Source of the DNA: Pseudomonas viridiflava
GTDB taxonomy: Bacteria; Pseudomonadota; Gammaproteobacteria; Pseudomonadales; Pseudomonadaceae
DNA: 64,000 nucleotides
Assembly: GCF_900585905.1 (NCBI RefSeq)
Contig: NZ_UTVH01000053.1
Location: forward strand, 1 to 64,000
Reading direction: 5' to 3'
In this document: piece by piece, positions 25,960-35,869 of the stretch
How positions within the stretch are numbered: the first letter of the stretch is position 1
Layout: every line of letters starts with the position of its first letter
The notes under the pieces: generated by a model
Told to the model about the DNA's origin: nothing
Databases searched by the model: none
What the model saw: only the letters and a program-made list of their open reading frames with translations
Position numbers and translations under genes: made by a program

Positions 25960-26760
25960 ATGCCAGATATCACCGTAACCTCGCTGCAGGCACTCAAGCA
26001 AAGAGGTGAAAAAATCACCATGCTGACCTGCTACGACGCGACTTTTGCCCATGCCGCCAGCGAGGCAGGCGTTGAAGTGCTGCTGGTCGGCGATTCGCTG
26101 GGGATGGTCCTGCAAGGCCACGACAGCACGCTGCCTGTAACCACTGCCGACATGGCCTACCACGTCGCCAGCGTGAAACGCGGCAACCAAGGCGCGCTGA
26201 TCCTTGCCGATCTGCCCTTCATGGCTTACGCGACGCTTGAGCAGACTTATCTGAACAGCGCAGCGCTGATGCAGGCCGGGGCGCACATGGTCAAGATCGA
26301 AGGCGCGGCCTGGCTGGGCGAATCCATCCGCCTGCTGGCAGATCGAGGCATTCCGGTATGCGCGCACATGGGCCTGACCCCGCAGTCAGTGAATGTACTG
26401 GGCGGCTACAAGGTGCAAGGCCGACTGGAAACCCAGGCCCGGCAAATGCGTGCCGACGCGATCACGCTGGAACAGGCAGGCGCGGCCATGCTGCTGCTCG
26501 AATGCGTGCCCGGTGAACTGGCTGAAGAAATCAGTACTGCAGTCAGGATTCCGGTCATCGGCATCGGTGCTGGCAGCGCCACCGACGGCCAGGTGCTGGT
26601 CTTGCACGACATGCTAGGCCTGTCCATCACCGGTCGTGTGCCCAAGTTCGTGAAAAACTTCATGGCCGGCCAACCCGACATTCAATCGGCGCTGCAGGCT
26701 TATGTAGCGGCAGTCAAAGACGCAAGCTTCCCCGCACCTGAACACGGATTCTCGGCATGA
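25960..26760 (+). CDS. panB: 3-methyl-2-oxobutanoate hydroxymethyltransferase
   Basis: A 266-residue TIM-barrel enzyme, first step of the pantoate branch of pantothenate synthesis; it adds a hydroxymethyl group from methylenetetrahydrofolate to ketoisovalerate. Family motifs are [32 protein letters not shown], the active-site E in VKIEGA and [11 protein letters not shown]. The start at 25,960 has a GAGGA ribosome site and the usual MPDITVTSL opening; the upstream 32-codon extension contains atypical residues. It overlaps panC by four bases (ATGA). Ketoisovalerate links it to the ilv genes of this window. Confidence 0.96.
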   Translation: MPDITVTSLQALKQRGEKITMLTCYDATFAHAASEAGVEVLLVGDSLGMVLQGHDSTLPVTTADMAYHVASVKRGNQGALILADLPFMAYATLEQTYLNSAALMQAGAHMVKIEGAAWLGESIRLLADRGIPVCAHMGLTPQSVNVLGGYKVQGRLETQARQMRADAITLEQAGAAMLLLECVPGELAEEISTAVRIPVIGIGAGSATDGQVLVLHDMLGLSITGRVPKFVKNFMAGQPDIQSALQAYVAAVKDASFPAPEHGFSA

Positions 26761-27626
26761 ACACAGTCAAGACAGTTCGCGATCTGCGCGCCGCCATCGC
26801 CCGCGCTCGCAGCGAAGGCAAGCGAATCGCTCTGGTGCCCACCATGGGCAACCTGCACAGCGGTCACGCGGCGCTGGTGAGCAAAGCGGCGCAGCGCGCC
26901 GATTTCGTCGTGGCGAGCATTTTCGTCAACCCCATGCAGTTCGGCCCCAACGAAGACCTGGCCACCTATCCGCGCACCCTGGCCGCCGATCAGGAGCGCC
27001 TGCTGAACGCTGGCTGCCACCTGTTGTTCACGCCTGATGTCGAGGAAATGTATCCCCACGGCATGAGCGACCAGACCACTGTCAGTGTTCCCGGTATTTC
27101 CGAAGGTTTGTGTGGCGCCAGCCGACCCGGCCATTTCGATGGTGTGTCGACCGTCGTCAGCAAGCTGTTCAACATGGTTCAGCCCGACCTTGCGGTATTT
27201 GGCGAAAAAGACTTTCAGCAACTGGCGGTGATTCGCGCCCTGGTGCGTGACCTGAACATGCCGATCCAGATCATTGGCAAGCCCACCGTGCGGGCTGCTG
27301 ACGGCCTGGCGCTGTCGTCGCGCAACGGCTACCTCAGCGAAGAGCAGCGCGCAACGGCACCGGTGCTTTACAAGGTGATTCAACAGATGGGTGCCGCCGT
27401 GAGCAGTGGCGACAAGGATTTCGCCCGCCTGGTAGAGGCCGGCAAACACCAGCTTGAAGCCGCAGGCATGCGCCCTGACTATCTTGAAATCCGCGAAGCC
27501 ACCAGCCTGCGCCCTGCCGCCTTGCAGGACAGCGATCTGGTGATTCTGGCTGCGGCGTTCCTGGGCAAGACGCGATTGATCGATAACCTGCACCTGAAGC
27601 GTGAACACCACCAGGGTCATCGCTGA
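26757..27626 (+). CDS. panC: Pantothenate synthetase
   Basis: A 289-residue class-I-synthetase-like enzyme that joins pantoate and beta-alanine with ATP. The HIGH-like motif reads NLHSGHAAL at residues 32-40, preceded by the PTMG ATP loop, and the KMSKS-equivalent is the LSSRNGYL segment. It overlaps panB by four bases. In P. aeruginosa the next gene is panD (beta-alanine supply); here it is absent and a repeat sits in its place. Confidence 0.96.
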   Translation: MNTVKTVRDLRAAIARARSEGKRIALVPTMGNLHSGHAALVSKAAQRADFVVASIFVNPMQFGPNEDLATYPRTLAADQERLLNAGCHLLFTPDVEEMYPHGMSDQTTVSVPGISEGLCGASRPGHFDGVSTVVSKLFNMVQPDLAVFGEKDFQQLAVIRALVRDLNMPIQIIGKPTVRAADGLALSSRNGYLSEEQRATAPVLYKVIQQMGAAVSSGDKDFARLVEAGKHQLEAAGMRPDYLEIREATSLRPAALQDSDLVILAAAFLGKTRLIDNLHLKREHHQGHR

Positions 27627-27981
27627 CGCTATCCTCGTGGGACCGGCTTTAGCCGGGAAAGCGGCTTGCCAGGCAACCCGGATGTGTTGAATGTAAGGGC
27701 CTCTTCCCGGCTGAAGCCGGTCCCACGGGGCAGCGACCTGGCACTGCTCGGCAATGAACTTAGCCACACCCGCAATGCCTATTCGTAACACTTGCCTGAT
27801 GCAGCAAACCTGCTTCTGTTCATCCGTCTGACAGCCAGGTGTGAAATAGTACCGAGCCCGAAGCCGATCAGGCGCAGACATAACCGCACATAATGTTTAG
27901 TCTTGGTGCCAGGATTCAAACTGTCTGCGTATCTTCGCTTACTGTGATTAGCCCGTTTCAAGTACAAGGAAACCCGCAGCG
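27627..27981. other. Spacer between panC and pgi without a gene
   Basis: 355 bases. The first 100 hold a REPIN (27,637-27,726). The remaining sequence to pgi shows no convincing coding frame on either strand and no recognisable panD remnant. The pgi promoter and ribosome site (AAGGAAACC near 27,967) are probably within the last 120 bases. Confidence 0.6.
27637..27726. repeat. REPIN: pair of inverted REP palindromes
   Basis: Two 23-base arms, starting GTGGGACCGGCTTTAGCCGG and ending CCGGCTGAAGCCGGTCCCAC, are inverted copies with a single mismatch, separated by about 44 bases. Each arm has its own internal palindrome. This is the layout of REP doublets (REPINs) that are mobilised by REP-associated tyrosine transposases in Pseudomonas. 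No transposase gene is nearby. Confidence 0.88.
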
Positions 27982-29646
27982 ATGGCGTACTACCGCACTC
28001 CTTCTGATGTGACCGCCCTGCCCGCGTGGCAGGCGTTGAGCCAACACCGTAAAGCCATGCAGAATTTCAGCATGCGCGAGGCGTTCACTGCTGATCCACA
28101 GCGCTTCAACCAATTCACCCTGAGCAGCTGCGGTTTGTTTCTCGATTATTCGAAAAACCTGATCACCGCAGAAACGCGCGACCTGCTGGTCAGCCTGGCC
28201 AACGAAGCGGGCCTGAAGGACGCCATCAAGGCGCAATACGACGGCGAACTGGTCAACTCATCCGAAGGTCGCCCGGCACTGCACACCGCCCTGCGCCGCC
28301 CGGTGGGCGACAAGCTGCAGGTCAATGGTGTCGACGTCATGCCGGAAGTGCACAAGGTGCTCAACCAGATCACTGATCTGGTCGGCCGCATCCACGATGG
28401 GCTGTGGCGCGGCTACACCGAAAAACCGATCACCGACGTGGTCAACATTGGCATTGGTGGCTCGTTCCTCGGCCCTGAACTGGTGTCCGAGGCGTTGCTG
28501 TCCTACGCGCAAAAAGGCGTGCGCTGCCATTACCTCGCCAATATCGACGGCAGCGAATTTCACGAGCTGACCTTGAAGCTGCGCGCCGAAACGACGCTGT
28601 TCATTGTCTCCTCAAAATCCTTCAACACCCTCGAAACCCTGAAAAACGCGCAGGCCGCACGCGCCTGGTACCTGGCTCAGGGCGGTTCGGAAGCCGAGCT
28701 GTATCGTCACTTCATCGCCGTCTCCAGCAACAACGCTGCGGCTGTGGCTTTCGGTATCCGTGAAGAGAACATCTTCCCGATGTGGGACTGGGTCGGCGGC
28801 CGCTACTCACTGTGGTCGGCCATTGGCCTGCCTATCGCCCTGGCCATCGGCATGTCCAACTTCAAGGAGCTGCTGTCCGGCGCCTACAGCATGGACCAGC
28901 ACTTCGAGAGTGCACCGTTTGAGCAGAACATGCCGGTGCTGCTGGGTCTGCTGGGGGTGTGGTACGGCAATTTCTGGGACGCGCAAAGTCACGCGATCCT
29001 GCCCTATGACCACTACCTGCGTAACATCACCAAGCATTTGCAGCAGCTGGACATGGAGTCCAACGGCAAGAGCGTGCGTCAGGATGGCACGCCGGTGTCC
29101 ACCGATACCGGCCCGGTCATCTGGGGCGGCGTTGGCGCCAACGGTCAGCACGCCTACCACCAGTTGCTGCACCAGGGCACTCAGCTGATCCCGGCCGACT
29201 TCATCGTGCCGATCGTCAGCTTCAACCCGGTTTCCGACCATCACCAGTGGCTGTACGCCAATTGCCTGTCGCAAAGCCAGGCGCTGATGATGGGCAAGAC
29301 CCGCGCTGAAGCCGAAGCCGAGCTGCGCGAAAAAGGCGTCAGTGAAGACGAGGTGAGCAAGCTGGCCCCCCACAAGGTGATCCCCGGCAACCGTCCGAGC
29401 AACACCCTGGTGGTGGAACGCATCAGCCCCCGCCGTCTGGGCGCTCTGGTGGCCATGTATGAGCACAAGGTGTTCGTGCAGAGCGTCATCTGGGGCATCA
29501 ACGCCTTCGACCAGTGGGGCGTTGAACTGGGCAAGGAAATGGGCAAGGCGGTGTACCAGCGCCTGACCGGCGGCACCGAGGCGCCTGCCGATGATGCCTC
29601 CACCCAGGGTCTGATCAATTATTTCCGCAGTCGCCATCGCGGCTGA
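27982..29646 (+). CDS. pgi: Glucose-6-phosphate isomerase
   Basis: A 554-residue phosphoglucose isomerase that interconverts glucose 6-phosphate and fructose 6-phosphate. Family motifs are [26 protein letters not shown] (sugar-phosphate binding), the catalytic Glu in MESNGKSV, and the C-terminal signature [18 protein letters not shown]. Pseudomonads lack phosphofructokinase, so here it mainly serves recycling of triose phosphates into glucose 6-phosphate and cell-surface sugar synthesis. It is probably transcribed alone and is closed by a strong terminator. Confidence 0.97.
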   Translation: MAYYRTPSDVTALPAWQALSQHRKAMQNFSMREAFTADPQRFNQFTLSSCGLFLDYSKNLITAETRDLLVSLANEAGLKDAIKAQYDGELVNSSEGRPALHTALRRPVGDKLQVNGVDVMPEVHKVLNQITDLVGRIHDGLWRGYTEKPITDVVNIGIGGSFLGPELVSEALLSYAQKGVRCHYLANIDGSEFHELTLKLRAETTLFIVSSKSFNTLETLKNAQAARAWYLAQGGSEAELYRHFIAVSSNNAAAVAFGIREENIFPMWDWVGGRYSLWSAIGLPIALAIGMSNFKELLSGAYSMDQHFESAPFEQNMPVLLGLLGVWYGNFWDAQSHAILPYDHYLRNITKHLQQLDMESNGKSVRQDGTPVSTDTGPVIWGGVGANGQHAYHQLLHQGTQLIPADFIVPIVSFNPVSDHHQWLYANCLSQSQALMMGKTRAEAEAELREKGVSEDEVSKLAPHKVIPGNRPSNTLVVERISPRRLGALVAMYEHKVFVQSVIWGINAFDQWGVELGKEMGKAVYQRLTGGTEAPADDASTQGLINYFRSRHRG

Positions 29647-29665
29647 TCAACCTTCGGCAAGACTC

Positions 29666-29699
29666 AAACCCGCTGCCCTCGCAAGAGGCAGCGGGTTTT
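29666..29699 (+). terminator. Terminator of pgi
   Basis: A 12-base-pair stem (AAACCCGCTGCC / GGCAGCGGGTTT) with a nine-base loop lies 20 bases after the pgi stop and ends in a T-run. Confidence 0.9.
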
Positions 29700-29843
29700 G
29701 TGTTTCCGGGCCAAACGGATACTGACCGGTTCTCGGTTGGAAGCGGGCCCTTCATCTGTGCCAACATGGGTTTTTTCGATCACAGCGAATCACGCCTGCA
29801 CAAGTGGCCGTGACGTAAAACCTAATAATAGTGAGGCCTTACC

Positions 29844-31022
29844 ATGCAAGACGTCGTTATCGTTGCTGCCACTCGCACCGCAGTCGGCAGTTTCCAAGGC
29901 TCGCTGGCCAGTGTGTCTGCCGTCGATCTGGGCGCCGCAGTGATCCGCCAGTTGCTGCAACAGACTGGGCTTGAGGGCGCGCAGGTCGACGAAGTCATCA
30001 TGGGCCAGGTGCTGACCGCAGGCGCGGGGCAGAACCCGGCACGTCAGGCCGCGATAAAGGCGGGCTTGCCGTTCTCGGTGCCCGCCATGACCCTGAACAA
30101 GGTCTGCGGCTCCGGCCTCAAGGCGTTGCATCTGGCAACCCAGGCCATTCGCTGTGGTGATGCCGAGGTGATCATCGCCGGTGGCCAGGAAAACATGAGC
30201 CTGGCCAACTACGTCATGCCCGGCGCACGCACCGGTCTGCGCATGGGCCACAGTACCCTGGTGGACACCATGATCAGCGACGGCTTGTGGGATGCATTCA
30301 ACGACTATCACATGGGCATCACCGCAGAGAACCTCGCCGACCAGTACCATGTCAGCCGCGAAGCCCAGGATGTCTTTGCCGCCGCGTCCCAGCAAAAAGC
30401 CCTGGCAGCGATTGAAGGCGGCCGTTTCGTGGCGGAAATAACCCCGATCCTGATCCCCCAGCGCAAAGGTGATCCGCTGTCGTTTGCTACCGACGAACAA
30501 CCCCGCGCGGGCACCACTGCGCAAACACTTGGCAAACTCAAGCCAGCGTTCAAGAAAGAAGGCTCAGTCACTGCGGGCAACGCCTCCTCGCTCAACGATG
30601 GTGCCGCGGCGGTAATTCTGATGAGCGCAGCCAAGGCGCAACAGCTGGGGCTGCCGGTGCTGGCCAGGGTCGCGGCATACGCAAATGCCGGTGTCGATCC
30701 TGCGATCATGGGCATCGGTCCGGTGAGCGCCACCCGTCGCTGCCTGGACAAGGCAGGCTGGTCCATCGAGCAGCTGGATCTGATCGAGGCCAACGAGGCC
30801 TTCGCCGCCCAGGCGCTTTCCGTGGGCCAGGAGCTGGGCTGGGACATGAACACCGTCAACGTCAACGGTGGGGCCATCGCCCTAGGCCATCCCATCGGCG
30901 CATCGGGTTGTCGGATACTGGTGACCTTGCTGCACGAAATGATCAAGCGTGACGCAAAAAAAGGCCTCGCCACCCTGTGCATCGGCGGCGGCCAGGGTGT
31001 CGCCCTGGCGCTGGCTCGCTGA
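29844..31022 (+). CDS. Acetyl-CoA C-acetyltransferase (thiolase)
   Basis: A 392-residue biosynthetic or degradative type II thiolase that condenses two acetyl-CoA to acetoacetyl-CoA or runs the reverse reaction. The acyl-accepting cysteine is C88 in [12 protein letters not shown]; the catalytic histidine lies in [14 protein letters not shown] and the second cysteine in TLCIGGGQG. The family includes AtoB and PhaA; with no beta-hydroxybutyrate or PHA genes adjacent, the pathway cannot be assigned. A GTGAGG ribosome site precedes the ATG. A hexanucleotide repeat follows the stop. Confidence 0.93.
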   Translation: MQDVVIVAATRTAVGSFQGSLASVSAVDLGAAVIRQLLQQTGLEGAQVDEVIMGQVLTAGAGQNPARQAAIKAGLPFSVPAMTLNKVCGSGLKALHLATQAIRCGDAEVIIAGGQENMSLANYVMPGARTGLRMGHSTLVDTMISDGLWDAFNDYHMGITAENLADQYHVSREAQDVFAAASQQKALAAIEGGRFVAEITPILIPQRKGDPLSFATDEQPRAGTTAQTLGKLKPAFKKEGSVTAGNASSLNDGAAAVILMSAAKAQQLGLPVLARVAAYANAGVDPAIMGIGPVSATRRCLDKAGWSIEQLDLIEANEAFAAQALSVGQELGWDMNTVNVNGGAIALGHPIGASGCRILVTLLHEMIKRDAKKGLATLCIGGGQGVALALAR

Positions 31023-31051
31023 GCATGGGCATGGGCATGGGCATGGGCATG
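31023..31051 (+). repeat. Hexanucleotide tandem repeat (GCATGG)
   Basis: Four exact copies of GCATGG plus a partial fifth begin one base after the thiolase stop codon. The unit length is a multiple of three, so expansion would not shift a reading frame. No real gene reads across it. Confidence 0.9.
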
Positions 31052-31063
31052 TTGGAGGAGATT

Positions 31064-31123
31064 GCGGTGGGTCAGTTAAAACGTCATCGCGGCCTCGCGT
31101 TGCTCGTGCGCCCTACCCACCGC
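31064..31123. repeat. 60-base element bounded by 9-bp inverted repeats
   Basis: GCGGTGGGT (31,064-31,072) and ACCCACCGC (31,115-31,123) are perfect inverted ends. The interior holds a smaller GC-rich dyad (CGCGGCCTCGCG). It may be a degenerate REP-like element or a terminator-like structure after the thiolase gene. Confidence 0.55.
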
Positions 31124-31207
31124 CATTGGTTGCCCGCGAGATCCAGCCCTGTGGTGGCGGGCCTTACCTGATAAACTGCGGCGCCCAGTCAGACCAAGGC
31201 GCTTTGC

Positions 31208-32224
31208 ATGTCTTCCTTGATTCAGGCGCTCAGCGTCGCCCTCGACAATCGCCGCGATCTGCTTGCCGAGTTGCATCAGCAAGGCACTGATTGCTATCGC
31301 TTGTTTCACGGCAGCCAGGAAGGCGCCAGTGGCCTGACGATCGACCGCTACGGCCCGCAATTGCTGGTGCAGAGTTTCCATACCCGGCTTGAACGCGAGG
31401 TGTTGCTGGCACTGCACGCTGCCGTCAACGCGCACCTGACGCTGGACCTGCTGCTGGTTTACAACGACCGCTCCCAGGGCAATTCGCGGATTGATCGGGA
31501 AGACACTGTCTACCAGGCCAGTGACGCCGCGCTGCAGGACTTGATCGGCCACGAGTGGGGGCTCAACTACAGAGTGCGCGGCCGCCACCCCGGGCAGGAC
31601 CCGCTTTTGTTTCTCGACCTGCGCAATACCCGCGGCTGGGTCAAGCAGCACAGCCAGGGCAAAAGCGTGCTCAACCTGTTTGCCTACACCTGTGGCGTGG
31701 GCCTGAGTGCGGCAGCGGGGGGCGCGAATGAAGTCTGCAATCTGGATTTCGCGGAAGGCAATCTCGCCGTCGGGCGCGAAAATAACGCGCTCAACCCGCA
31801 ACTGCCGACCATGCAGTTCGTCCAGTCCGATTACTTCCCTGCCATCCGCCAACTGGCGGGCTTGCCCATTGCCCAGCGGCGCGGGCATACGCTGCCGGCC
31901 TACGTGAAGCTTGATCAGCGCCAATACGACCTGGTGCTGCTCGACCCGCCCGCCTGGGCCAAAAGCGCGTTCGGCACCGTCGACCTGCTGCGCGACTATC
32001 AGAGCCTGCTCAAGCCAGCGCTGCTGACCACGGCCGAGGATGGCGTACTGATCTGCTGCAACAACCTGGCGAAAGTCAGCATGGACGACTGGCGCGAACA
32101 GGTGCTGCGTTGCGCCAGTAAAACCGGTCGTCCGGTGCGCGACTGGCAGGTGATGCCGCCTGCGGCCGACTTCCCCTCCATGGACAACCAGCCGCCGCTC
32201 AAGACCCTGATTCTGCAGCTCTGA
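31208..32224 (+). CDS. Class I SAM-dependent rRNA methyltransferase, RlmI-like
   Basis: A 338-residue protein with a small N-terminal beta domain and a Rossmann methyltransferase domain. The SAM loop is near VLNLFAYTCGVGLSAAAGG, and the catalytic DPPAWAKS motif (D-P-P-x3-K-S) marks RNA m5C methyltransferases of the RlmI/RlmK type. The PUA domain expected in RlmI is short or missing, so the RNA target is uncertain. No partner gene is close; it precedes the DUF748 gene by about 100 bases. Confidence 0.85.
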   Translation: MSSLIQALSVALDNRRDLLAELHQQGTDCYRLFHGSQEGASGLTIDRYGPQLLVQSFHTRLEREVLLALHAAVNAHLTLDLLLVYNDRSQGNSRIDREDTVYQASDAALQDLIGHEWGLNYRVRGRHPGQDPLLFLDLRNTRGWVKQHSQGKSVLNLFAYTCGVGLSAAAGGANEVCNLDFAEGNLAVGRENNALNPQLPTMQFVQSDYFPAIRQLAGLPIAQRRGHTLPAYVKLDQRQYDLVLLDPPAWAKSAFGTVDLLRDYQSLLKPALLTTAEDGVLICCNNLAKVSMDDWREQVLRCASKTGRPVRDWQVMPPAADFPSMDNQPPLKTLILQL

Positions 32225-32330
32225 CCTCCCCCGCGTGCTGGCAAATGTCTGCAGCCAGGGCCGCAAGCCGCTTCAGAGCCGACAGGCATGCCATACTTCA
32301 ATGGCCCTGATTACAGAGATGACGCCTCAC

Positions 32331-35291
32331 ATGTCCAAAGGATTGTTTCGCGCAGCCACTACCCTGCTGGTTGCGTTCGGGCTTTACAGCCTGCTCGGCT
32401 TTCTGATTCTGCCAGGGGTCGGTTTACGCATCGCCAATCAGCAACTGGCCAATTACGCCACTGTTGCGGCGCGCATCGAGCGCATCGAGTTCAACCCCTA
32501 CACGCTGGAGTTGACTGTCTGGGGCCTGAATATAGGTGTCCCCGGCAAGGAACAGCTGGGCTTCGAAAAGCTCTACGCCAACCTGCAGATCGACAGCATC
32601 TGGACTCGAGCGCTGCATCTGCAGGCAGTCGAGCTGGTCAAACCGAAAACCGAGCTGCTGTTTGGCAAGGACGGCAAACTCAACCTGAGTCAGCTGTTCA
32701 AACTTCCGGCAAACACACCGGCCAACCCGGACGAGCCCGCGGCCAAGCCTTTCCCGCTGCGCATTGATGCCATCAGGCTGGCCGACGGCTATGTACACTT
32801 CCAGGACCTGCGCCCTGGCGAGCCCATCGAATTCCTCTATGACGCGCTGAATTTCGAACTGAAAAACCTCAGCACATTGCCCGAAGACAACGCCGACATG
32901 ACCCTGGTCGCAGCAGGTCCCGATGGCGGTCAGATCGACTGGGTCGGGCGCATCAGCCTGGTGCCGATCACTTCCGAAGGCACGCTGAAAGTCACTGACA
33001 GCCAGATGAAGCTCTGGTGGCCGTATGTGCGCGATGCCCTGCCGCTGGAACTGAAAGACGGCACGCTCAACTTCAGCACGGCCTACTCGCTGAACCTGTC
33101 CAAAGAAACCCAATTCAAGCTCAGCGACACGGCCCTCAACATCGCACCTCTGGCGATCAATGCGCCCGATGGCCGCCCGCTGGTGCGCTTGCAGCGTCTG
33201 CAGGTGAGCGAGTCCTCGGTTGACCTGGCCAAACAGCAAGTGGTCATTGGCAAGGTTCGCAGCCAGAAGCTGGAGACCTGGGCAGCGCTTGAAGCAGACG
33301 GCCAGCTGGATTGGCAAAAGCTGTTCGCCAGCAAGCCCGGCAAGGCTGCTGCGACGAAGCCGGCCGTCGATGACAAGGCGCCGCCAGCTGATGCGCAGGC
33401 CCAGGCTGCAGCGGACAAACCGGTTCAAGCCGCCAAGCCAGGCAAACCCTGGCAAGTACTGGTCAAGGACGTGCAGCTGCGCGATCACTTGATTCACCTC
33501 GCCGATCGCAGCCAGAAGGAAGCGGTGGCGCTGGATGTCGGCCCGCTGAACCTTGACCTGCAGAATTTCGACAGCCTGAATAAATCACCCTTCACCCTCA
33601 AACTCGACAGCGGCGTGGGCAAACAGGGCAGCCTCAGCGCAACGGGCGAGGTCAATCTCAGTCCGGTCAGCGCCAGGTTGCAAGTGACCACCAAGGACAT
33701 CGACCTGCGGATCGCCCAGGCCTATATCAGCCCGTTCATCCAGCTGGAGCTGCGCAGCGGGATGCTCGGCAGCGACCTGGCAGTGGACCTCAAAAGCACC
33801 GAGCCACTGGCCTTCAGTCTGTCGGGCAAGGCTCAGATCGAGCAGTTGCACACGCTGGATACCTTGAAGACACGCGATTTCGTCAAATGGCAGAAGCTGA
33901 CGCTGGAGAACCTCAACTACCAGCACGGCGACAGCCTGACGATTGCCAGGGTCAATCTGGAGCAGCCCTATGCGCGCTTCATGATCAACGAGGATCGCAC
34001 CACCAACATCGACGACCTGCTGATTCCACAACCGGCTGATAAACCAGCAGCGGCAAAAGGCGCCAAAGCTGAACCCAAGAGCAAGCCGCTGGGCATCCGG
34101 GTGGGCGAAGTGAACATCAAAGACGGCTCCGCCAATTTTGCCGACTTCAGCCTGACGCCCAATTTCGCCACTGCCGTGCAGCAGCTCAATGGTCGCATCG
34201 GTACGCTGGACAATCGTCAGTCGAACCCGGCCACGGTCGACGTCAACGGCAAAGTCGACCGCTATGCCCCGGTGACCATCAAAGGCAGCCTGAACCCGTT
34301 CAACCCGATGGATGCGCTGGATATCACCACCCAGTTCAAACGCGTCGAGCTGACGACACTGACCCCCTACTCCGGGAAATTCGCGGGCTACCGGATCCGC
34401 AAGGGTCGCCTCAACCTGGACCTGCATTATCTGATCAGCAAAGGGCGGCTCAAGGCCGAGAACAAGGTAGTGGTCGAGCAGCTGGAGCTGGGTGAAAAGG
34501 TCGACAGCCCGGACGCAGTGGATCTGCCGTTGCGCCTCGCGGTGGCCCTGCTCAAGGACGTCAATGGGCGCATAAGCCTGGAGCTGCCGGTCTCCGGCGA
34601 CTTGAACAACCCTCAGTTCAGCGTCATGCCGATCGTCTGGCAAACCATGCGCAATCTGCTGGTGCGCGCAGCAGCGTCGCCCTTCAAATTCATTGCCGGC
34701 CTGGTCTCCGGCGGCAGCTCCGAGGATCTCAGCAGCGTGCGCTTCTCGCCAGGCTCCACCGAGCTGAGCCCGACCACGCAGAAAGCCCTGGATGCACTGG
34801 CCAGCGCCCTGAAGGCTCGCCCTACCCTGCGCCTGGAAATCGAAGGCACCAGCGCCCCCGGCAGCGATGGTCCTTACCTGGCGCAACAGCGCCTGGAACG
34901 CGAGTATCAATACACCTATTACAAGATTCTGCAGCGCCGTGGTGACAAAGTCCCCGCCAGGGCAGGCCTGTTGGAAGTGCCGGACAGCGAGAAGGCGCCG
35001 ATGCTTGAAGGTATCTACCGCGCCCGCCTGAAGAAGCAGCCGCTGGCGCAGTGGGCGAGCCTGGGCAAAGAAGAACGCGCCAACACGCTGCGCCAGGAGA
35101 TTCTGACGTTCTGGAGCAGTAACGAAGTGCTGCTGCGGGAACTGGGTCAGAATCGCGCCAGTAGCATCAAGGATTACCTGGTCGACAAAGGCAGGCTCGA
35201 AGATGAGCGCGTGTATTTTGTCGACGCCAAACTTGGACAACCAGAGAAGGACGGCAGCGTTATCAGCCCTCTGCATCTGGACAGTGAGTGA
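32331..35291 (+). CDS. DUF748 (AsmA-like) protein with OmpA-like C-terminus
   Basis: A 986-residue envelope protein. One N-terminal membrane helix (about 9-30) anchors it in the inner membrane and the rest is periplasmic. The body is built of repeating beta-rich AsmA/DUF748 units (VAARIERIEFNPYTLELTVWGL near the start) typical of bridge-like lipid-transport proteins of the AsmA/TamB/YhdP group. A low-complexity Ala/Lys/Pro linker lies at about 340-395. The C-terminal part (about 800-980) resembles an OmpA-like domain (RFSPGSTELSPTTQKALDALA and the DEVL/SSIKDYLV segment). The function is unproven; phospholipid transport is inference from the fold. The start is the ATG at 32,331 with weak ribosome-site support; ATGs at 32,319 and 32,301 are in frame. 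A DUF2845 gene follows four bases later. Confidence 0.82.
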   Translation: MSKGLFRAATTLLVAFGLYSLLGFLILPGVGLRIANQQLANYATVAARIERIEFNPYTLELTVWGLNIGVPGKEQLGFEKLYANLQIDSIWTRALHLQAVELVKPKTELLFGKDGKLNLSQLFKLPANTPANPDEPAAKPFPLRIDAIRLADGYVHFQDLRPGEPIEFLYDALNFELKNLSTLPEDNADMTLVAAGPDGGQIDWVGRISLVPITSEGTLKVTDSQMKLWWPYVRDALPLELKDGTLNFSTAYSLNLSKETQFKLSDTALNIAPLAINAPDGRPLVRLQRLQVSESSVDLAKQQVVIGKVRSQKLETWAALEADGQLDWQKLFASKPGKAAATKPAVDDKAPPADAQAQAAADKPVQAAKPGKPWQVLVKDVQLRDHLIHLADRSQKEAVALDVGPLNLDLQNFDSLNKSPFTLKLDSGVGKQGSLSATGEVNLSPVSARLQVTTKDIDLRIAQAYISPFIQLELRSGMLGSDLAVDLKSTEPLAFSLSGKAQIEQLHTLDTLKTRDFVKWQKLTLENLNYQHGDSLTIARVNLEQPYARFMINEDRTTNIDDLLIPQPADKPAAAKGAKAEPKSKPLGIRVGEVNIKDGSANFADFSLTPNFATAVQQLNGRIGTLDNRQSNPATVDVNGKVDRYAPVTIKGSLNPFNPMDALDITTQFKRVELTTLTPYSGKFAGYRIRKGRLNLDLHYLISKGRLKAENKVVVEQLELGEKVDSPDAVDLPLRLAVALLKDVNGRISLELPVSGDLNNPQFSVMPIVWQTMRNLLVRAAASPFKFIAGLVSGGSSEDLSSVRFSPGSTELSPTTQKALDALASALKARPTLRLEIEGTSAPGSDGPYLAQQRLEREYQYTYYKILQRRGDKVPARAGLLEVPDSEKAPMLEGIYRARLKKQPLAQWASLGKEERANTLRQEILTFWSSNEVLLRELGQNRASSIKDYLVDKGRLEDERVYFVDAKLGQPEKDGSVISPLHLDSE

Positions 35292-35295
35292 AACC

Positions 35296-35601
35296 ATGCG
35301 CACGTATTTGATGATCGGTATGACCGCACTGGCCTTCGCGCAGGCGGCCCAAGGCACGACACTACGCTGCGGCAGCCAGCTGATCAGCGCGGGAGATCGC
35401 GCGTTCGAGGTGCAGCAAAAGTGCGGTGACCCGGTGAGCCAGGAAGTGATCGGCTCTAAAGAGACGTTCAGCGGCAACTTCCGCCAGTCGCAGGAAGTCA
35501 GGATCGAAGAATGGATCTACGGCCCTAACAATGGCATGTATCAATACTTGCGCTTTGAGGGCGGCCGCCTGGTCAGCATCGACAGCAAGCGTGGTGGCTG
35601 A
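35296..35601 (+). CDS. DUF2845 periplasmic protein
   Basis: A 101-residue exported protein with a signal peptide (MRTYLMIGMTALAFAQAAQG, cleavage near residue 20) and a short DUF2845 domain: LRCGSQLISAGDRAFEV, two cysteines (C25 and C43) that could pair, and a C-terminal EEWIYGPNNGMYQYLRFEGG sheet. The fold resembles small lipoprotein/SmpA-like domains. Its role is unknown. The start lies four bases after the DUF748 stop, so the two are an operon and may act together in the envelope. Confidence 0.85.
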   Translation: MRTYLMIGMTALAFAQAAQGTTLRCGSQLISAGDRAFEVQQKCGDPVSQEVIGSKETFSGNFRQSQEVRIEEWIYGPNNGMYQYLRFEGGRLVSIDSKRGG

Positions 35602-35612
35602 ATGGGAACTTG

Positions 35613-35717
35613 GTGAGACCGGCTTTAGCCGGGAAGACAATTTTTCTGACTAAACAGATGCACAGAATGGAATGGCCCCTTCCCGGCTGAAGCGGAGCGC
35701 CGCCCGGCCGATCCCAC
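35613..35717. repeat. REPIN with interrupted right arm
   Basis: The left arm GTGAGACCGGCTTTAGCCGG matches the REP found between panC and pgi. The right arm starts TTCCCGGCTGAAGC and ends GCCGATCCCAC but is split by about 13 foreign bases (GGAGCGCCGCCCG). It is a decayed copy of the same element. Confidence 0.82.
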
Positions 35718-35735
35718 GTCACCCTTTATCCATAG

Positions 35736-35765
35736 AAAAAGCCCCGACGTTTCCGCCGGGGCCTT
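35736..35765. terminator. Bidirectional terminator between DUF2845 and BON genes
   Basis: GCCCCG and CGGGGC flank an 10-base interior (35,741-35,762), with five As on the left and CTTTA on the right, between two convergent genes. The strongest T-run is on the minus strand. Confidence 0.7.
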
Positions 35766-35869
35766 TAATGGCCACATCCTTGTGGCCTTTCGCATGAACC
35801 TCTCATGAACTGACTGTAGCCATCAGGCCGCCAGCCAGTCCCTTCCTTCGTTCAGCGTAATGTGTCCGA

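Noticed and set aside
31025..31171. A 48-residue ORF starting in the GCATGG repeat (MGMGMGMGM...)
   Set aside because: It has no ribosome site, begins inside a simple repeat and shows no recognisable domain.
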